Positions 57,417-64,000 of a stretch of DNA of 64,000 nucleotides are shown here, one piece after another. The translations under genes and the position numbers were made by a program. The notes under the pieces are model-generated. The model worked only from the letters and a program-made list of their open reading frames with translations, ran no database searches and was not told the DNA's origin. Source of the stretch: Benincasa hispida (lineage: Eukaryota > Streptophyta > Magnoliopsida > Cucurbitales > Cucurbitaceae); contig NC_052354.1 in NCBI RefSeq assembly GCF_009727055.1, forward strand, positions 54,314,760 through 54,378,759, given 5' to 3'. Numbering within the stretch: the stretch's first letter is position 1; every line of letters starts with the position of its first letter.

Positions 57417-59311
57417 TGTTGGGTGGTATGTCCTAAAAACTCACAATCTGTAAAATTAAACATATTCTATTTGCAATAAAGATGTTATTGGGGTTTATTC
57501 AATAAAGTTGTTATTGAATATGTAAAGTTCACTTGTAAAGCATAAATCCAAGAAACTAACGAACCTCTGGCTATAGTATGAATACTTAAACCTTATGTGG
57601 AGACATAAAAGAGGATCAAGTTTGGGTATAACAAAAACAGTCCATAAGTATAAGAATAGGGTTGGGTACTTATCTTAAAGATACTGTGGATGTGGTCTGC
57701 TTTGTATTTGATACAAACGATGTGATCCCAAAATCGTTCGAGTGGAGATATGCGAGTGGAGGTATCCTATGCAAAAGATGTTTGCATAAAATCGGACTAC
57801 GAAATAGTCACTTTTCTTTATAATGACCATTTACTGTTAAAACTGACAATTTCAATCTGATGATCTAAGGTAACTTGATCTCAATCCTAAGCTAACTATG
57901 AACTCCTCTTTATTCAAAATTAACCTTTAATCTAAAACGGTGAGAATGGCTCAACGGCGCAACTCAATAGGTCTCCCATTTTAGGGGTAAGATTGGGGAC
58001 ATAGCCCTGCAAGATGGAATTCTCTCCTATCCAGTTTCAGGGTTAGTAGATATGTTGTTCCTGACTCCTAGTCTTGAACAAGGAACCCCACCCTCTCTAT
58101 AACTTAGAGGGACTCGGTTTATTGGTAAGACCATAAACCAATTGTTCATTAGTGGTTCAGTGGAGACTTAAGGAGCAGATGTATTACGGGAGTAAAACGG
58201 TAATTTTGACCCAATTGTTAATACGAACAAAACTGTGAAGGATCAACTTACTGATCATGGTTAAATCAAGTGGACAAAAATATATCTACAGTGTGAAGAG
58301 TGTAGTTACTGCCCTTTAGTGGAATGACCCGGTAGTTAACGAATGTTAATTAATTCGTTTAAAAGAGTTTAGCCAATTAATCTGGGATCGTTGGAGCTCA
58401 TGATCTGTAGGTCCATTAAGCCCCCTACTAGCTCATAAACGGATTAAACCTTAGAATAGCGTGACGAGAAAAATTGAAACGTTCGAATTCGAATTAAAGG
58501 GATTATTAATTATATTTGATATAATTATACATTTAATTGTCGAATTAAATGAAATTGGAGAACTGGAAAATATTTAAATATGATTTACATTAAATGCATG
58601 AATAAGGATTCATAATTGTGGAATTTATGGTTTATTAATTTAATATTGGATATTAAATTATTTTAATGAATTAATTAATTATTTATTTAAAATAGATTTT
58701 ATTTAAAATTAATTATTTGAATTAATTTTATTTAAAATTGAAAATTTTAATTTTATGGAAATTTAAATAATAAAATCAATTTTGTTTTAATTTATTTTGA
58801 AATTTTAATTAAAAAATATAAAAATTGATCAAATAAGATTAGGTGAGATTTTCCATTTTAATCCACCTATATTTCCACAAAAATGGGTTGCGGTTTGTTG
58901 TCAAATTAAGGTGATTTGAATTTGCACGTTGAGAATGAATAAATAATTTTTTCCAATTTGTTGAGAAAAGCATGCATGCAATAGAAATTAATGAGAAAAT
59001 CAATTCTCTCATGCTTACGAACGCAAAAAGGAGAAAAGCCTCCTCCAATTCCCCTAAATTTTGTCTCATTTTGGATCTCACCATCCAATCTAAGGTTCTA
59101 AGAGAATAGTAAGGAAGATCAAGTGATGGTCATAAAGCCAAAAGAAAAGGAGATTCAACCAGAATTGCAGCTGGAATTGGGAGAATTCTTCAAAGGTAAC
59201 TTCAAAAACCCTACTTCTTTGTTATGAACAAGCAAGCTTTGTTTCTAGAATTAATGGAATTAGAGTGCTTAAGATCCTAATCGCTTCTGCTTGTTGATTG
59301 TCAATACAACA
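57417..59311 (+). mobile_element. Family B copia 3' LTR (complete)
   Basis: Starts TGTTGGGTGGTATGTCCTAA and ends ...TTGTCAATACAACA: 1,895 bp, the reference copy of family B here. Its last ~1,000 bases pair with the truncated 5' LTR at 40603-41591. Many differences between the two are C/T or G/A changes. Confidence 0.85.
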
Positions 59312-59522
59312 AGTGGTTTTTTTCTAACAAACTTGATGAAGCATCTAACGTGATAGTGAAAGTGTGACCGCCTTCTATGAAAGAGTTTAAAGGTCTCTTT
59401 CTAAACCTTTTACGGTGACTGAGATTTATGTGCATGACTGTAATAAGCACACTCTTTATCGCAAAATCAAGAAAATATTAGGAGTAAACAGTGTTGTGGG
59501 GGTCTCAAATCAGTGTTATTGA
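59312..59522. other. Spacer between two LTRs, origin unknown
   Basis: No match to other parts of the window was noticed. One frame from about 59396 stays open for about 37 codons (it includes TVTEIYVHDCNKHTLYRK) and ends at a TGA near 59511. I do not recognise it. Confidence 0.4.
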
Positions 59523-61419
59523 TGTTGGGGTTGATGCCCTAAATCTTGTAGGGTTCTATAGTTTGTAATTGTATTGTACAAATATTTTATTTATTTAATA
59601 AAATATGAGATGTTTTATTTAACATTTAGTAGTATTAAACCCACAAACCAATAAACTAACATCCAAGGTTATCATCTATGGCTTAAACATGTATGTAGAG
59701 ACATATAGACGGATCATATTTAAGTGATAACCTAAATTGGTCTGTAGTAGATGGATAAGGCTGGATACCTTATCCTTGTGACACTACAAGTACAACCGCT
59801 TTGTTGATGTTACGATTGTTGTAAAGTACTACAAATGATTTGATCCTAATCATTATGTGGAGACATGTGAGCGGAGGTATTCTATACAAAGGAGTTTGTA
59901 TAAGATCGGATCACAAAATGACTAGTCTCATTATATAACGTCGTTCATAATAGAGACTTTATGAGACTTACATTTCACCAGGATGAACATAGATAACATG
60001 ACCTAAATCCTGAGTGAGTTGTGAACTCATGCCTATGAAGGTTATCCTTTTATTTTGTATGGGTGAGAGTGGCAAGACCGTCGACTCAATAAGCCTACCA
60101 TTTTGGGGATTCGTCTGATTGAGAAATTGGGAGCACAGCTATACAAGGCAGAATTTACTCTTTCCCTAACGTCGGGGAAAGTAGATAAATTGTTCCCTTA
60201 AGGGTTGATTCCTAGGCTTGAACAATGTGGCGCCACACCTTTTCCTAGCTCGAGAGAGGTTTGGTCATTGTTGGACTATGACTTATTGTTCATTAGAGGA
60301 ATTAGTGGTACTTAAGGATTAGATGTAACTATAAAGGGTAAAACGATAAATTTTGGCTAGCGTGTATTTACGAGCAATTTGTGAAGGGTCATCGCACGTT
60401 GACTGGTTATATCCAATGGACACAAAATATTATTTTGTAGTGCGAAGAATAAACTATCGATTTTCAGTTGAGTGCTCGACAGTTAATGGATGTTGAATAA
60501 TTTAATTAAAGAGCTTAATTAATTATTCAAGTATCATTAGAGTTTCAATCTACAGGACCATGAAGCCCCTTCTGTAGCTCAACAGGGATTAAATGAGAAT
60601 CAATTTTTTATTAATTTGAATTGTTCAAATAATTGAGGGTATTAATTATATGTGATATAATTAATTTTCATTTAATTATATGTGATATATATACTATGAT
60701 GTATTTGATACATTATAATATAAAGTTTATCTGAGAGGAAATAAATATTCGAATATGATTCGAATATTAATTATGTGAATTGGATTCATATAATTAAATT
60801 TAATATAAATGAGATTTATATTAAATATCATTAATGAGAGAATATAAACTATAGATTATATTGTATTGGATACAATATTAAAGTCTAGGTTATATGTTAT
60901 ATTTCATATAACATATAGTTTAATATATAATATATATATATTATATGTATTATAATATATATATATATATTTACTAATATTTAAATTATTTTTAACATTG
61001 TTTTATTTTTTAAATTAATTTTGGGAGGGAGTTGTAACACCCTTCCTTTTTTTCTCTCTACAACGTACTTGAGTGGGAATGATGCAAGGAGTTATATACC
61101 AAACTTTTCCCTCTCTTCCAAAGTTTAAGAGCCCATAACTCCTTAGTGATTTCTCATCTCATTAAAGATTATAGGAGGCTCTATTCAGGTGATGACCATT
61201 TGGATCAAGTTTGTTTGTGACAGATCCGAGAAGGGAATATCGTGAAGAAGATTTCTTCAAGGGTAAGTCTTCTCTTATCCTATTCCTTTTTCATTTATGT
61301 TTGCATGCTGTAAATTTATTATTATACATAACGTTTGTATTCTGTAATTTTGATTATGTGAAAATAAATTTTGGACCGATCTCCACGCTTCCGATCAAGG
61401 TTCTTCAAAGGTTCCTTTA
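59523..61419 (+). mobile_element. Family C copia 5' LTR
   Basis: Starts TGTTGGGGTTGATGCCCTAA and ends ...GGTTCCTTTA, followed by a weak primer-site-like 'ttgatagttcaagagg' (61421-61436). It is the longest family C copy in the window (about 1.9 kb). It contains an AT microsatellite at 60921-60972. Confidence 0.75.
60921..60972. repeat. AT-rich microsatellite
   Basis: Runs of (TA)n with short interruptions inside the family C LTR. Confidence 0.8.
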
Positions 61420-61615
61420 ATTGATAGTTCAAGAGGTAATCTCACTCTCTCTAACAAGGTTGTTGTCCTACTTCACTATGCATCAATTGAAATCATTAGA
61501 TATTGATGTTTAAGTTTGATCTCCTTTACTTGTTCAAAACAGTTTTTTTTTTTCCAAAATAATCTTTTATGTTGTTTTACCTGTTAACTTTTCTGTAACA
61601 ATCATTTGTGGGGAT
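61420..61615 (+). other. Remnant of family C leader
   Basis: Short stretch after the LTR with a degraded primer site. No coding sequence before the next LTR fragment at 61616. Confidence 0.4.
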
Positions 61616-61783
61616 TGTTTGGAAATGACTTTTGGGCTTAAGCCCATAAGAAAAGTTAACGGGAGTGTAAGAGCTTCGTTCCATATGGAAAATTTAGTAT
61701 TGCCTAAAGAGTATAAATATCAAGGCATTCTAGATGAGAGTTCAAATTGTATTGGTGGTAGAAGTATAATCGTTTCACTACAT
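61616..61783 (+). mobile_element. Family D LTR fragment
   Basis: TGTTTGGAAATGACTTTTGG through 'gtataaatatcaaggcattc' to 'agaagtataatcgtttcac'. Colinear with 34663-34828. The remainder of the LTR is missing. The open frame across it (61619-61831) is incidental. Confidence 0.8.
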
Positions 61784-64000
61784 GTGTTCGCCGACGTCGA
61801 CGCAACCCTTCAAATCGACCGATATCGGTAGAAAAATAATTAAGACTTTATTTGAGATAACCAATACCTTAGTAAATATATAAATCAACTAATCAAATCT
61901 CTCACAGATAAAATTACAACCATAGGCTTGATTTTTAAATTTCAAAGCTTATTCTCTTTATATAATAGAAAGAGACGTTAGAACTTATCGGTTACATTTA
62001 ACAAAATTTTCTTTACGATATTATCTATACTAGAAAAATAGATAATAAAAGTTGATAGTCAAAAAGTACGAACTTGGATTCAATCATTTTCACTCTATTT
62101 TTTCTTATCTATTATTAATTACTTTTTTGAAACATAAACAAAGAACAGAGTTCTTTTTTAAAAAAAAAAAAAGAAAAAAAAAAGTAACGAATGTTATTAT
62201 AGGTACAATTGGTCATTCTTCGCATATCTTAATATTCTTTACTTTAAGTATAAACGATTGTAATTTTACCTTTGTTTCATTCAACATGTCTCGTACCAAT
62301 AAAGATAATAATTATTTTAAAGGCAAAATATCAATTATACTCTTGAAGTTTAGAGGTTATATCAATTTCAATCCTAAACTAATAATCATATCATTTTAAC
62401 CTTGAATTTTCACAAGTGTATCTATCAATTTAAGCCATCCATTATTTTATTTAGATAAATATTGTGTGAGACTTGTAATGTTATCAATTTACACATCTAA
62501 CCTTATATAAGTGAATCAAATTAGATTCACAATTAAGATGACTTTGAAAAGTATTCGTTCAAATTACAAATCGTCCATTTTAATTGCAACAAGTCTACAC
62601 ACTTATAAGAATTGATGCATTGATGATTTTCAAATATAATACTAATAAATGTTTTTAAATCGATTCACTTATAATAATTTATAAATTTAATTGAAAAAAT
62701 TAAAATGTCAACTAAATTCGAAGGAAATGTATAAATTGATATATTAAAGAAAATTTAAGGTTTAAATTAATATATTTACGAAAGCCTAGGTTTAATGATA
62801 GACTTAAATTTATAAGATCCAAAGTTATTTTTATCTTTCTTTCTAATTAATGCAAAACAAAAATAAAAGGCAATGGTATTGTTTGAGCAAGAAATCAATT
62901 GCACCAAACAGAATATTGTTCCATTCATAATAAAAACAAGAAGTGTGGGGCCTATTGTTGCAATATAGAGAAAATATGTTTAATTTTTTTAGAAACAGCC
63001 AAAAATATGAAAGCAGCTTCTCCAATTTAGGGATCAAAAGTGGTCTGTGCATTCAGGACATAGTGTGACACTACAACAGTGAAGAATTTATAATTCACTA
63101 ATTGCAATAAATTTTTAACAATATTGATTTTGTATTTACTACTAGTCACAGTTCAGTTGATAGTCATTTCATTTTTTTTAAAAAAATAATAATAATTTTA
63201 ATAAATATTATTTTTATTGTAAAAGCAAAAAAAAAAAAACAAAACAAAACAATATAGTTTTCGAGATTTTTTTTTTTTTTGAAAATTCTTATAAATAGAA
63301 AAATCGTAAAAATATTTATACTTTTTGCTGGGAATTTTTTGCTATAAGTATAAATATTTTTAAATATTTTTTATATTTAAAAATACCCTTTTTTGTTAGA
63401 GTTTAACAAGAAATTCAAGTGTTCTTTTTAACAAAAGTAAAAATCATGCATAATTAAGAATTTGAGTGAAATTAAAAAATAAAATCATTATCAAATGGGA
63501 CGTTAAATGATTTACTTCAATGTCCATAGATAAATCTATGATCATACTTCTTTTATTTCTTTTTCAATATTCGTTATGTTATTTTTAATCGGAGATTTTA
63601 AAAAATAGAAAAACAAGAAAACTATTTACACAATATAGCAAAATTTTAATCTTCTTTGATAGAGACTGATTGAAGTCTATCAATGATAGAAACTGATAGA
63701 AGTTTATCACTGATAAACGTTGATAGAAGATTTATTAGTGTATATCAGTTTTTTTTTTTTTTTTTGCTATTTCTGTAATTAGTTTGACATTTTTTCTATC
63801 TATAAAATTTTCTTATTGAATTTTTATTTTATTTTTCTTTAAAAAAAATCTTATTTACAAAATAAACAATAATTTTCTGTATAGATGAGAACATTATATA
63901 TATAATTAGCCCTTTTATAAAAGGATAAAACTTGATTAAGGGGTAGGTTTGATAACGACTTGGGTTTCGGTTTTTTTTTTCCATTTTTTTTTATTTAATT
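61784..64000. other. AT-rich intergenic DNA, no gene recognised
   Basis: Long A and T tracts (for example near 62157-62182 and 63747-63765). A possible non-autonomous repeat lies at about 62320-62800 ('atcaattatactcttgaag' style phrases and loosely inverted partners), and a dispersed palindromic repeat at 63610-63790. No coding signal was found on either strand. Confidence 0.6.
63610..63790. repeat. Dispersed CTATCANTGATAG-type repeat, copy 3
   Basis: Contains 'agtctatcaatgatagaaac', 'tgatagaagtttatcactga' and 'acgttgatagaag', between 'aatatagcaaaattt' and a poly-T tract. Same motif class as 32250-32425 and 33820-33990. Confidence 0.7.

Noticed and set aside
61619..61831. 70-codon open frame
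   Set aside because: It lies within a family D LTR fragment and the other copy has no matching conserved frame.
62052..62399. 115-codon open frame
   Set aside because: It contains a Lys run from a poly-A tract and no recognisable domain; it is chance in AT-rich spacer.

Overview
The window looks like nuclear DNA of a eudicot plant, most likely a cucurbit, taken from a draft assembly with four N-gaps. The signs are AT-rich spacers, plant Ty1-copia and Ty3-gypsy retrotransposons primed by initiator-Met tRNA, one GT-AG spliced host gene, and a dispersed CTATCANTGATAG-type repeat that I remember as common in cucurbit genomes. The cucurbit assignment is inference; the plant assignment is firm.

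Layout. Positions 1-25330 are a graveyard of copia elements. A compound element of 'family A' runs on the + strand: deleted 5' LTR 2117-2902, PBS 2905, gag, protease, RT, RNase H, LTR 9957-12171, a second PBS 12174, a second truncated internal region, a third LTR to 16327. Two antisense solo LTRs (6921-9020 and 14089-15906) sit inside it. Next come antisense LTRs of 'family C' (16591-18275, 18276-19620, 22529-23859), a + strand SIRE-like copia ('E', 19621-22528), and a decayed - strand copia gag with a candidate LTR ('F', 24310-25330).

Positions 25331-34223 are the host island. It holds the only intact host gene I can support: a four-exon early-nodulin-93-like gene on the - strand (26188-28277, 111 aa). 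The rest is AT-rich spacer with a MITE-like inverted repeat and dispersed short repeats.

Positions 34224-40602 hold copia 'D' (+), split by an antisense solo LTR (38682-40198). Positions 40603-59311 look like one old copia 'B' (+) element (LTR, PBS, long leader, gag, then integrase, RT, RNase H, LTR) split by a 10.8-kb block of - strand Ty3-gypsy DNA (43946-54771). The gypsy carries a chromodomain-like integrase C-terminus, and its 5' LTR is itself split by a solo LTR. After 59311 come a family C LTR (59523-61419), a family D LTR fragment, and AT-rich spacer to the end.

All retroelement reading frames are broken by stops, frameshifts or deletions, so no autonomous element is seen. Two exact copies of the Nextera/Tn5 junction adapter (34541-34578 and 54368-54405) are library artefacts left in the assembly. 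The most interesting biological pattern is a set of arrays of short palindromes (core ACGATCGT flanked by CTA/TAG) found in copia LTRs, a copia leader and, in a related form, the gypsy LTR. I found no clear new gene system. LTR family letters are my own labels, based on similarity seen by eye within this window.
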